DNA of 64,000 nt, from NCBI RefSeq assembly GCF_003697165.2, contig NZ_CP033092.2, forward strand, positions 4,836,001 to 4,900,000. Direction: 5' to 3'. The position numbers and the translations under genes were made by a program. The stretch comes from Escherichia coli DSM 30083 = JCM 1649 = ATCC 11775 (GTDB taxonomy: Bacteria; Pseudomonadota; Gammaproteobacteria; Enterobacterales; Enterobacteriaceae). Below the pieces are notes generated by a model, which saw only the letters and a program-made list of their open reading frames with translations, made no database searches and was not told the DNA's origin. Each line of letters begins with the position of its first letter. The first letter of the stretch is position 1. This document shows positions 1-11,323 of this stretch, piece after piece.

Positions 1-1376
1 CCTAACCGTTGGTTATCGAGTAAGACGATTTTCAACGGTAACTGCTTGCGTTTTACGGTGCCCAGTTCTTGCACATTCATCATGAAAGAGCCGTCACCGG
101 AGATACAGACGACAGTATCGTTCGGTCGCGCGACTTGTGCGCCAACCGCCGCCGGTAAACCGAAACCCATGGTGCCTAAGCCGCTGGAGGTGATGAAGTT
201 TTCCGGGCGAGTGTGGACGATGTGCTGGGCAGCCCACATCTGGTGCTGCCCCACATCTGTGGTCACGATGCAATCCGCAGATTTACGATCCGACAGTTGT
301 TTTAACAACAACGGCGCGTAGATAGCGTCACCAGGATGGTCGTAACGCCAGGCATGTTCATCACGCAGTTGCGCGCAGTGTTGCTGCCAGTCATCGATAT
401 TTAACGGCTGCTGTAATGCTGGTAACAGAGCATTTAAATCACCCTGTAATGCCACATGTGCCTGACGCAGCTTGTTCATTTCTGCCGGATCGATATCCAT
501 ATGGATAACGCTGGCGTGTGGTGCGAAGGTGTTCAGTTTGCCGGTCACCCGGTCATCAAAACGTGCGCCCACGGCGATCAGTAGATCGCACTCCTGCACT
601 GCGAAGTTCGCCGCTTTGGTGCCGTGCATCCCCAGCATGCCCAGATAGTACGGATAATCTGCTTCTACTGCGCCCAGCCCTTTCAACGTACAGGTGGCAG
701 GCATTTTTGTGGCAGCGAGAAATTCACGCAAAGCCGAAACTGCCTGCGCCATGCCCACGCCACCGCCAACGTACAGCATCGGTTTTTGCGCTTTTGCCAG
801 CATCTGACGCGCTTGCTCGACTTCGGCATGTGAGAAAGTCACTTCGTTTTCAACAGTGGTGAACCACGGTTCCAGATCGCCGCTGGCTAACTGGATATCT
901 TTTGGAATATCGACCAAAACCGGACCAGGACGACCAGAGCTGGCGACGTCAAACGCTTCGGCCATGATACGCGGTAACTCTTCCAGTGATTGCACCAGGA
1001 AACTGTGCTTGGTGCAGGCTAACGACAACCCCAGAATATCCACCTCCTGAAATGCGTCAGTGCCGATAAACGGTGCGGATACCTGACCGGTGATAGCAAC
1101 AACGGGGATGGAATCTAACAGCGCGTCCGCAAGCCCGGTTATCAGGTTGGTTGCACCTGGACCAGACGTGGCGATGCAAACGCCAGTTTTGCCGGTAGCA
1201 CGGGCATAACCGATAGCCGCCATTGCTGCACCTTGCTCGTGTCGGCACAGCAAGTGTTCCACGCCACCGTCATACAATGCATCGTAAACCGGCATAATTG
1301 CGCCACCCGGATAACCGAAAACGGTGTTCACACCCTGTGCCCGCAACGCATGTACCACCCACTGTGCGCCATTCAT
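1..1376 (-). CDS. ilvG: Acetolactate synthase II large subunit, 3' end cut by the window edge
   Basis: Catalytic subunit of valine-insensitive acetohydroxyacid synthase II. It is ThDP-dependent and condenses pyruvate with pyruvate or 2-ketobutyrate in branched-chain amino acid synthesis. Translation from the ATG at 1376 gives MNGAQWVVHALRAQG and stays open to base 1, about 458 of the roughly 548 codons usual for IlvG. The ThDP-binding motif ISGDGSFMMN is read at about 75-105 and the following LPLKIVLLDNQR at the edge. I translated 231-420 by hand to check the site near codon 327 where K-12 MG1655 has its inactivating frameshift. Here the reading LQQPLNIDDWQQHCAQLRDE is continuous, so the gene looks functional as far as it is visible. 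It lies 2 bases after the ilvX stop and is controlled by the ilvL attenuator upstream. The small subunit gene ilvM would lie outside the window. Confidence 0.96.
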   Translation of the reverse strand, partial: MNGAQWVVHALRAQGVNTVFGYPGGAIMPVYDALYDGGVEHLLCRHEQGAAMAAIGYARATGKTGVCIATSGPGATNLITGLADALLDSIPVVAITGQVSAPFIGTDAFQEVDILGLSLACTKHSFLVQSLEELPRIMAEAFDVASSGRPGPVLVDIPKDIQLASGDLEPWFTTVENEVTFSHAEVEQARQMLAKAQKPMLYVGGGVGMAQAVSALREFLAATKMPATCTLKGLGAVEADYPYYLGMLGMHGTKAANFAVQECDLLIAVGARFDDRVTGKLNTFAPHASVIHMDIDPAEMNKLRQAHVALQGDLNALLPALQQPLNIDDWQQHCAQLRDEHAWRYDHPGDAIYAPLLLKQLSDRKSADCIVTTDVGQHQMWAAQHIVHTRPENFITSSGLGTMGFGLPAAVGAQVARPNDTVVCISGDGSFMMNVQELGTVKRKQLPLKIVLLDNQRL

Positions 1377-1378
1377 AG

Positions 1379-1429
1379 TTAGTTCCCCGTCCTGAATCTT
1401 GAGAAACAGAATTTTGTGCTGTTATTCAT
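1379..1429 (-). CDS. ilvX: Small peptide IlvX (16 aa)
   Basis: Sixteen-codon ORF between the ilvL attenuator and ilvG, reading MNNSTKFCFSRFRTGN and stopping 2 bases before the ilvG start. It matches the small protein IlvX annotated at this place in E. coli. Its function is unknown; the tight spacing suggests translational coupling to ilvG. It has no hydrophobic segment. Confidence 0.85.
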   Translation of the reverse strand: MNNSTKFCFSRFRTGN

Positions 1430-1459
1430 TGTCTGCTCCTCAGTTATGTTTTTAAGGTC

Positions 1460-1493
1460 AAAAAAAACCCCCGGACCTTTCGGTGCGGGGGTC
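1460..1493 (-). terminator. ilvL attenuator (intrinsic terminator)
   Basis: On the minus strand a GC-rich hairpin (ACCCCCGCACC, small AAAGG-type loop, GGTCCGGGGGT) is followed by a run of eight T. It lies just after ilvL and before ilvX-ilvG, where the classical ilvGMEDA attenuator sits. Ribosome stalling on the Ile, Val and Leu codons of ilvL decides whether it forms. Confidence 0.92.
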
Positions 1494-1515
1494 TTAGTTC
1501 GTTAAGGCTTGATCT

Positions 1516-1614
1516 CTAAGCCTTTCCTCGTCCAAGTGCAGCCCCGCACGGTGGGATAATAATCACCACCACGCTAATCACGACCAGGCTAATCACTCGT
1601 AGAAGGGCTGTCAT
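1516..1614 (-). CDS. ilvL: ilv operon leader peptide (32 aa)
   Basis: Attenuation leader peptide of the ilvXGMEDA operon. The 33 codons from ATG 1614 to the TAG at 1516 begin MTALLRVISLVVISVVVIII and end in PCGAALGRGKA after a Pro. About half of the residues are Ile, Val or Leu, the amino acids whose charged tRNAs are sensed. When they are scarce the ribosome stalls here and the downstream terminator at 1460-1493 does not form. Length and sequence match the E. coli IlvL that I know. Confidence 0.95.
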   Translation of the reverse strand: MTALLRVISLVVISVVVIIIPPCGAALGRGKA

Positions 1615-1966
1615 TTTGTCTTTTCTTGCATCTTGTTCGAAGGAATGCCTAAAGAGTTACCATAGATTTTGCGAATAGCACAAGATATTTTTTGGCCGAT
1701 TTTTATGATGTCTTTAATAATTTCAAGAGAAATTGTTGTTTTTTAAAAAGAAAATAGTGAGTGAAAAAAATTCAATTTCAGTATGAATGTTGTTCCCTTC
1801 CTCGTAGTTCATCCTTTGCACGCTGCATTTTTGCGAGCATCATTCCACCGCCAGAACAACTCAACTTCACTTGCACAAATAAACAGGAATCAGCCACTAA
1901 AATTCACGAATTAGCGGGCTACAGCAGCGATATCTTATGCACATAATGGTGACTCAAGGAGGGCTT
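1615..1966. promoter_or_regulatory. ilvL / yifB divergent intergenic region
   Basis: About 350 AT-rich bases separate the minus-strand ilvL from the plus-strand yifB. For ilvL a plausible -10, TATGGT, is at 1659-1664 on the minus strand, about 45 bases upstream of the ilvL ATG; no clean -35 could be placed. The stretch 1690-1760 is strongly A/T-rich with A and T tracts, as expected of the bent upstream activating region of the ilvPG promoter. A good Shine-Dalgarno, AAGGAGGG, at 1957-1964 serves yifB. No other gene is supported here. Confidence 0.5.
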
Positions 1967-3487
1967 ATGTCACTGTCAATTGTTCATACCCGCGCAGCCC
2001 TGGGAGTAAATGCGCCCCCAATCACTGTTGAGGTACATATCAGTAAAGGTCTACCAGGCTTAACGATGGTGGGCTTACCAGAAACAACGGTAAAAGAAGC
2101 TCGCGATCGCGTGCGCAGCGCCATTATCAATAGCGGATATGAATATCCGGCGAAAAAAATCACCATCAACCTTGCTCCAGCCGATCTGCCAAAAGAAGGG
2201 GGACGATATGATTTGCCTATCGCTATTGCGTTACTGGCGGCCTCAGAACAGCTTACAGCCAATAAGTTAGATGAATATGAATTAGTCGGAGAACTGGCGC
2301 TTACAGGCGCTCTGCGTGGCGTTCCCGGCGCAATCTCCAGTGCAACTGAAGCTATTAAGTCGGGCAGAAAAATTATCGTCGCGAAAGATAACGAAGATGA
2401 AGTGGGGCTAATTAACGGTGAAGGATGCCTGATAGCCGATCATCTGCAGGCTGTCTGCGCGTTTCTGGAAGGTAAGCACGCTCTCGAACACCCGAAACCA
2501 ACTAATGCAGTATCCCGGGCGCTACAACATGATCTCAGTGATGTTGTCGGTCAGGAGCAAGGAAAGCGAGGACTGGAAATTACCGCCGCTGGCGGGCACA
2601 ACCTTTTACTGATTGGACCGCCGGGAACAGGTAAAACAATGCTCGCCAGCCGTATTAATGGCCTTTTGCCAGATTTAAGCAATGAAGAGGCACTGGAGAG
2701 CGCTGCGATATTAAGTCTGGTAAATGCTGAATCAGTACAAAAACAATGGCGGCAGCGCCCGTTCCGCTCACCTCATCACAGTGCGTCGTTAACTGCGATG
2801 GTGGGCGGTGGTGCAATTCCAGGGCCAGGTGAAATTTCGCTGGCGCATAACGGCGTGCTTTTTCTTGATGAGCTACCTGAATTTGAACGGCGTACACTGG
2901 ATGCCTTGCGAGAGCCGATTGAATCCGGGCAGATCCATCTTTCACGCACACGAGCAAAAATAACCTATCCAGCCCGTTTCCAGCTTGTCGCGGCAATGAA
3001 TCCCAGCCCTACCGGACATTATCAGGGAAACCATAACCGCTGCACACCAGAACAGACATTACGTTATCTCAACCGGCTCTCGGGGCCCTTTCTCGACCGC
3101 TTCGATCTCTCACTGGAGATCCCATTACCGCCCCCCGGCATTTTGAGTAAAACGGTAGTGCCGGGAGAAAACAGCACCACCGTTAAACAACGTGTAATGG
3201 CCGCCAGAGAGCGCCAATTTAAGCGGCAGAATAAACTGAACGCCTGGCTGGATAATCCGGAAATACGCCAATTCTGCAAGCTTGAAAGCGAAGATGCGCA
3301 GTGGCTGGAAGAAACGCTGATCCATCTGGGGTTATCGATTCGTGCCTGGCAGCGGTTATTGAAAGTTGCACGAACCATTGCTGATATTGATCAGTCTGAC
3401 ATTATCACACGTCAGCATTTGCAGGAGGCAGTTAGCTATCGTGCGATTGACCGTTTGCTCATCCATCTGCAAAAACTACTGACATAA
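1967..3487 (+). CDS. yifB: YifB/ComM-family AAA+ ATPase (Mg-chelatase-like)
   Basis: 506 aa, full length for the family. The N-terminal third is a Lon-protease-like domain. It is followed by a chelatase-type AAA+ module with Walker A GPPGTGKT at about residues 217-224 and Walker B GVLFLDELPEF near residue 300, then the Mg-chelatase C-terminal domain. The family member ComM in Vibrio is a hexameric helicase that promotes branch migration during natural transformation; the role in E. coli is not established. I chose the ATG at 1967 over the in-frame ATGs at 1937 and 1946 because a strong AAGGAGGG lies 3-10 bases upstream and the protein then begins MSLSIVHTRA as in its relatives. It is convergent with maoP and the two share a terminator. 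Confidence 0.93.
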   Translation: MSLSIVHTRAALGVNAPPITVEVHISKGLPGLTMVGLPETTVKEARDRVRSAIINSGYEYPAKKITINLAPADLPKEGGRYDLPIAIALLAASEQLTANKLDEYELVGELALTGALRGVPGAISSATEAIKSGRKIIVAKDNEDEVGLINGEGCLIADHLQAVCAFLEGKHALEHPKPTNAVSRALQHDLSDVVGQEQGKRGLEITAAGGHNLLLIGPPGTGKTMLASRINGLLPDLSNEEALESAAILSLVNAESVQKQWRQRPFRSPHHSASLTAMVGGGAIPGPGEISLAHNGVLFLDELPEFERRTLDALREPIESGQIHLSRTRAKITYPARFQLVAAMNPSPTGHYQGNHNRCTPEQTLRYLNRLSGPFLDRFDLSLEIPLPPPGILSKTVVPGENSTTVKQRVMAARERQFKRQNKLNAWLDNPEIRQFCKLESEDAQWLEETLIHLGLSIRAWQRLLKVARTIADIDQSDIITRQHLQEAVSYRAIDRLLIHLQKLLT

Positions 3488-3511
3488 AAAAAGGGCATTT
3501 CGCCCTTTTTA
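3485..3511. terminator. Bidirectional terminator between yifB and maoP
   Basis: A short hairpin (AAGGGC, loop, GCCCTT) has an A-run on its left and a T-run on its right. It can therefore end yifB transcripts on the plus strand and maoP transcripts on the minus strand. The two stop codons flank it directly. Confidence 0.85.
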
Positions 3512-3850
3512 TTAATCGTCAGAATCGGTGTAGTCTTCAGCACCTTCAACCTGCGGTTTACCGCCGGAAAGGGTGTGAAAACGTTTTGGACGCTTGATAC
3601 GCGTCATATACTTGGACCACACGCGTTCTGCTTCTGTCACTGGTTCACGTTCGCCACGGCATACTGCTACGAAGAGTTTCTCTTCCTCGGTAACCGGCTC
3701 GCGTTTGCCAAGATCCAACTCATTGAAGGCATAACCATGACGCTCAAGCAGTTGTGCCTCTTTGATGGTGAAGTCACCATGACGAGAGAATCCACGTGGA
3801 TAATGTTTATTGTCGAAATATCGATTAGTCGTCGTAAAGCTTTCCGCCAT
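3512..3850 (-). CDS. maoP: Macrodomain Ori organization protein MaoP
   Basis: 112 aa, formerly YifE, DUF413 family. The protein is small, charged and soluble (MAESFTTTNRYFDNKHYPRGF at the start, ending DYTDSDD). In E. coli MaoP acts with a short DNA site, maoS, next to its gene to constrain long-range DNA mobility in the Ori macrodomain. That fits its position about 22 kb from oriC here. It is divergent from hdfR and convergent with yifB. No DNA-binding motif is obvious by eye; the function rests on family identity. Confidence 0.93.
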   Translation of the reverse strand: MAESFTTTNRYFDNKHYPRGFSRHGDFTIKEAQLLERHGYAFNELDLGKREPVTEEEKLFVAVCRGEREPVTEAERVWSKYMTRIKRPKRFHTLSGGKPQVEGAEDYTDSDD

Positions 3851-3968
3851 CCTGCACGCTCCTAATTCTTTGACCGAGCTAGTTATGGCGCGGAGTATTA
3901 GTTACGCTTGACAGAGTGTAAAACAAAACATTTAAATCATAACGACAAATAATTTTGCGGAGAGCACT
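3851..3968. promoter_or_regulatory. maoP / hdfR divergent promoter region (probable maoS)
   Basis: 118 bases between two divergent genes, so promoters for both should lie here. The 17-base segment at 3885-3901 (ATGGCGCGGAGTATTAG) stands out as the most GC-rich part and lies where the maoS site is expected. Equating it with maoS is my inference. A weak purine-rich ribosome site, GCGGAGAG at 3957-3964, precedes the GTG start of hdfR. Confidence 0.4.
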
Positions 3969-4808
3969 GTGGATACGGAATTGTTAAAAACTTTCCTGGA
4001 AGTTAGCCGAACGCGTCACTTTGGTCGAGCGGCTGAATCGCTCTATCTGACCCAATCAGCCGTGAGCTTTCGAATCAGACAACTGGAAAATCAACTGGGT
4101 GTGAATCTTTTCACCCGCCACAGAAACAATATCCGTTTAACCGCTGCCGGAGAAAAGCTTCTGCCTTATGCAGAAACGCTCATGAGCACCTGGCAGGCCG
4201 CCCGCAAGGAGGTGGCGCATACCTCACGACATAATGAGTTTTCTATCGGTGCCAGCGCCTCGCTGTGGGAGTGTATGCTTAATCAGTGGCTGGGACGCTT
4301 GTATCAAAATCAGGATGTCCATACAGGCTTACAGTTCGAAGCGCGAATTGCCCAACGGCAGTCTCTGGTAAAACAGTTGCATGAACGCCAGCTTGATCTT
4401 CTTATTACAACTGAAGCCCCCAAAATGGACGAATTTTGTAGTCAGTTGCTGGGGTATTTCACTTTAGCGCTTTATACCAGTGCCCCTTCTAAACTAAAGG
4501 GAGATCTTAACTATCTGCGACTAGAGTGGGGGCCAGATTTTCAACAGCATGAGGCAGGTTTGATCGGTGCTGACGAAGTTCCCATTCTGACAACCAGTTC
4601 TGCTGAACTGGCACAGCAACAGATTGCGATGCTTAATGGTTGCACCTGGCTACCCGTCAGTTGGGCACGTAAAAAAGGCGGCCTGCATACCGTTGTCGAT
4701 AGCACAACACTTTCACGGCCGCTTTATGCCATATGGCTACAAAATAGCGATAAAAATGCGTTGATTCGCGATCTATTGAAAATTAACGTGCTGGATGAAG
4801 TGTATTAA
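3969..4808 (+). CDS. hdfR: LysR-type regulator HdfR
   Basis: 279 aa with a GTG start. The N-terminal winged helix-turn-helix is typical of LysR proteins (LKTFLEVSRTRHFGRAAESLYLTQSAVSFRIRQLE, residues about 6-40, cut here for description only by its ends LKTFLEV and RIRQLE), followed by a substrate-binding-like effector domain. HdfR represses the flagellar master operon flhDC and is reported to activate gltBD in E. coli. The GTG at 3969 is supported by the GGAGAG upstream and by full family length. Its 3' end faces the rrn terminator, and the two transcription units converge. Confidence 0.93.
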   Translation: MDTELLKTFLEVSRTRHFGRAAESLYLTQSAVSFRIRQLENQLGVNLFTRHRNNIRLTAAGEKLLPYAETLMSTWQAARKEVAHTSRHNEFSIGASASLWECMLNQWLGRLYQNQDVHTGLQFEARIAQRQSLVKQLHERQLDLLITTEAPKMDEFCSQLLGYFTLALYTSAPSKLKGDLNYLRLEWGPDFQQHEAGLIGADEVPILTTSSAELAQQQIAMLNGCTWLPVSWARKKGGLHTVVDSTTLSRPLYAIWLQNSDKNALIRDLLKINVLDEVY

Positions 4809-4867
4809 TCTGAATGGCTGGCAAGGATGCCGGTAGAAGGAGTTACTTCGGAGAGGGTTATTTCAGA

Positions 4868-4897
4868 TAAAAAAAATCCTTAGCTTTCGCTAAGGAT
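4868..4897 (-). terminator. rRNA operon terminator
   Basis: On the minus strand the hairpin ATCCTTAGC, GAA loop, GCTAAGGAT is followed by a run of at least eight T. It lies directly after tRNA-Trp and is the intrinsic terminator of the whole rRNA operon. Confidence 0.93.
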
Positions 4898-4903
4898 GAT
4901 TTC

Positions 4904-4979
4904 TGGCAGGGGCGGAGAGACTCGAACTCCCAACACCCGGTTTTGGAGACCGGTGCTCTACCAATTGAACTACGCCCCT
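4904..4979 (-). tRNA. trpT: tRNA-Trp (CCA anticodon)
   Basis: 76 nt including an encoded CCA end. The acceptor stem AGGGGCG pairs with CGCCCCT. The anticodon stem CCGGT...ACCGG holds a CTCCAAA loop with anticodon CCA, and GTTCGAGTC forms the T arm. It is the last gene of the rRNA operon, which with aspT marks it as the rrnC type. Confidence 0.98.
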
Positions 4980-4987
4980 AATTAGGG

Positions 4988-5064
4988 TGGCGGAACGGAC
5001 GGGACTCGAACCCGCGACCCCCTGCGTGACAGGCAGGTATTCTAACCGACTGAACTACCGCTCC
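4988..5064 (-). tRNA. aspT: tRNA-Asp (GTC anticodon)
   Basis: 77 nt including encoded CCA. The acceptor stem is GGAGCGG/CCGTTCC, with anticodon GTC in a CTGTCAC-type loop and T arm GGTTCGAGTC. It is co-transcribed between 5S rRNA and trpT. Confidence 0.98.
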
Positions 5065-5115
5065 ACCGAATTCTTTTACAACCACCGGTTTATAACCGGC
5101 TTACTGCTAAATTTG

Positions 5116-5235
5116 ATGCCTGGCAGTTCCCTACTCTCGCATGGGGAGACCCCACACTACCATCGGCGCTACGGCGTTTCACTTCTGAGTTCGGCATGGG
5201 GTCAGGTGGGACCACCGCGCTAAGGCCGCCAGGCA
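5116..5235 (-). rRNA. rrfC: 5S ribosomal RNA
   Basis: Exactly 120 nt from TGCCTGGCGGCC to GAACTGCCAGGCAT. The 5' and 3' ends pair to form helix I. It carries TTAGCGCGG near the 5' end, one of the known sequence variants among E. coli 5S genes. Confidence 0.98.
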
Positions 5236-5328
5236 AATTCTGTTTCATTAACCCGCTTGTCGCCGGTTAATCTAATCTGTATCAGGCTGAAAATCTTCTC
5301 TCATCCGCCAAAACATCTTCGGCGTTGT

Positions 5329-8232
<2,904 letters not shown>

Positions 8233-8425
8233 TCACAACCCGAAGATGTTTCTTGCGATCCATCATCGTGTTGCGAAAATTTGAGAGACTCACGAACAAC
8301 TTTCGTTGTTCAGTGTTTCAATTTTCAGCTTGATCCAGATTTTTAAAGAGCAAATATCTCAAACATCACCCGAAGATGAGTTTTGAGATATTAAGGCAGG
8401 TGACTTTCACTCACAAACCAGCAAG

Positions 8426-8501
8426 TGGCGTCCCCTAGGGGATTCGAACCCCTGTTACCGCCGTGAAAGGGCGGTGTCCTGGGCCTCTAGACGAAGGGGA
8501 C
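8426..8501 (-). tRNA. gltU: tRNA-Glu (TTC anticodon)
   Basis: 76 nt including CCA in the 16S-23S spacer. The acceptor stem is GTCCCCT/AGGGGAC, the anticodon TTC is in a CTTTCAC loop, and the T arm is GGTTCGAATCC. A single tRNA-Glu spacer, rather than Ile plus Ala, fits rrnC. Confidence 0.98.
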
Positions 8502-8586
8502 GTATCAGTCTGCTTCGCAAGACGCCTTGCTTTTCACTTTCTATCAGACAATCTGTGTGAGCACTGCAAAGTACGCTTCTTTAAGG

Positions 8587-10128
<1,542 letters not shown>

Positions 10129-10290
10129 AAAAGTTTGATGCTCAAAGAATTAAACTTCGTAATGAATTACGTGTTCACTCCTGAGACTTGGTATTCATTT
10201 TTCGTCTTGCGACGTCAAGAATCCGTATCTTCGAGTGCCCACACAGATTGTCTGATAAATTGTTAAAGAGCAGTGCCGCTTCGCTTTTTC
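10129..10290 (-). promoter_or_regulatory. rrn leader with boxA antiterminator
   Basis: Transcribed leader upstream of 16S rRNA. The boxA element TGCTCTTTAACA is at 10261-10272 on the minus strand, followed by AATTTATCAGACAATCTGTG. It recruits the Nus factor/SuhB antitermination complex that protects rRNA transcription from Rho. The segment also contributes to the RNase III stem that brackets 16S. Confidence 0.85.
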
Positions 10291-10309
10291 TCAGCGGCGC
10301 GGGGTGTGC

Positions 10310-10337
10310 ATAATACACTTTCCCGCTACAGAGTCAA
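10310..10337 (-). promoter_or_regulatory. rRNA promoter P2
   Basis: Minus-strand -35 TTGACT at 10332-10337, a 16-base spacer and -10 TATTAT at 10310-10315. It lies about 180 bases upstream of mature 16S, where rrn P2 promoters sit. Confidence 0.9.
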
Positions 10338-10428
10338 GCATTTATTTTTGCTTTCTCTGCCGGAATTCTCAGGAGAATCCCGCTGACCCGGCGGCGTGTT
10401 TGCCGTTGTTCCGTGTCAGTGGTGGCGC

Positions 10429-10480
10429 ATTATAGGGAGTTATTCCGGCCTGACAAGAGGAAATTTAAAATAATTTTCTG
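10429..10480 (-). promoter_or_regulatory. rRNA promoter P1 with UP element
   Basis: Minus-strand -35 TTGTCA at 10451-10456, a 16-base spacer and a perfect -10 TATAAT at 10429-10434, followed by the GC-rich discriminator GCGCCACC typical of stringently controlled promoters. The A/T tract AGAAAATTATTTTAAATTTCC region at about 10460-10480 is the UP element bound by the RNA polymerase alpha subunits. Fis sites are expected in 10480-10560 but were not resolved. Confidence 0.93.
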
Positions 10481-10608
10481 ATCGCGCATTTTTTCAGCAA
10501 AAGCCCCGTTAATGTGCCATAAAACAAGCAATTTGCCGTTTTTGCAACCGTAATCACACTTCCTGGTGGCATACTAAGAAGGAATAAAAAGAAAAAGGAA
10601 GATTAGTA

Positions 10609-11301
10609 ATGCCTTTAAGCGCACAACAGTTAGCTGCACAGAAAAACCTTTCGTATGTTCTGGCTGAGAAGCTGGCGCAGCGGATCTTAAAAGGTGAATA
10701 TGAACCCGGCACCATTTTGCCTGGTGAGATTGAGCTGGGCGAGCAATTTGGAGTGAGTCGTACAGCGGTACGCGAAGCGGTCAAAACGTTAACGGCAAAA
10801 GGGATGGTTTTACCGCGACCGCGAATTGGTACCCGAGTCATGCCACAATCGAACTGGAATTTTCTTGATCAGGAATTGCTTACCTGGTGGATGACAGAAG
10901 AGAACTTTCATCAGGTCATCGATCACTTTCTGGTTATGCGTATCTGTCTGGAGCCGCAAGCTTGCCTACTGGCAGCAAAGGTTGGCACCGCGGAACAGAA
11001 GGCGCATCTCAATACGTTAATGGCCGAAATGGCGGCATTAAAAGAGAACTTTCGCCGTGAACGCTGGATCGAAGTCGATATGGCCTGGCATGAGCATATC
11101 TATGAAATGAGCGCCAATCCGTTTTTGACCTCATTCGCCTCGCTATTCCATTCGGTTTATCACACTTACTTCACGTCAATTACCAGCGACACAGTGATAA
11201 AGCTGGATCTGCACCAGGCGATTGTCGATGCGATTATCCAAAGCGATGGCGACGCGGCATTTAAAGCTTGTCAGGCGCTGCTACGCTCACCAGATAAGTG
11301 A
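10609..11301 (+). CDS. yieP: GntR/FadR-family transcriptional regulator YieP
   Basis: 230 aa. The N-terminal winged helix is of GntR type (YVLAEKLAQRILKGEYEPG then LGEQFGVSRTAVREAVKTL). The C-terminal all-helical FCD ligand domain is typical of the FadR subgroup. YieP binds DNA in E. coli, but its effector and main targets are poorly defined. A purine-rich AAAAGGAAG precedes the ATG. hsrA follows 22 bases later on the same strand, so the two probably form an operon. Confidence 0.9.
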   Translation: MPLSAQQLAAQKNLSYVLAEKLAQRILKGEYEPGTILPGEIELGEQFGVSRTAVREAVKTLTAKGMVLPRPRIGTRVMPQSNWNFLDQELLTWWMTEENFHQVIDHFLVMRICLEPQACLLAAKVGTAEQKAHLNTLMAEMAALKENFRRERWIEVDMAWHEHIYEMSANPFLTSFASLFHSVYHTYFTSITSDTVIKLDLHQAIVDAIIQSDGDAAFKACQALLRSPDK

Positions 11302-11323
11302 TAACCCGATAACAGGACATTGA

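Noticed and set aside
46..321. 91-codon plus-strand frame at the left edge
   Set aside because: It lies opposite ilvG, whose minus-strand frame carries the recognisable ThDP motif.
1761..1946. 61-codon frame upstream of yifB
   Set aside because: It lies in the AT-rich ilvL-yifB promoter spacer with no ribosome site and no familiar sequence.
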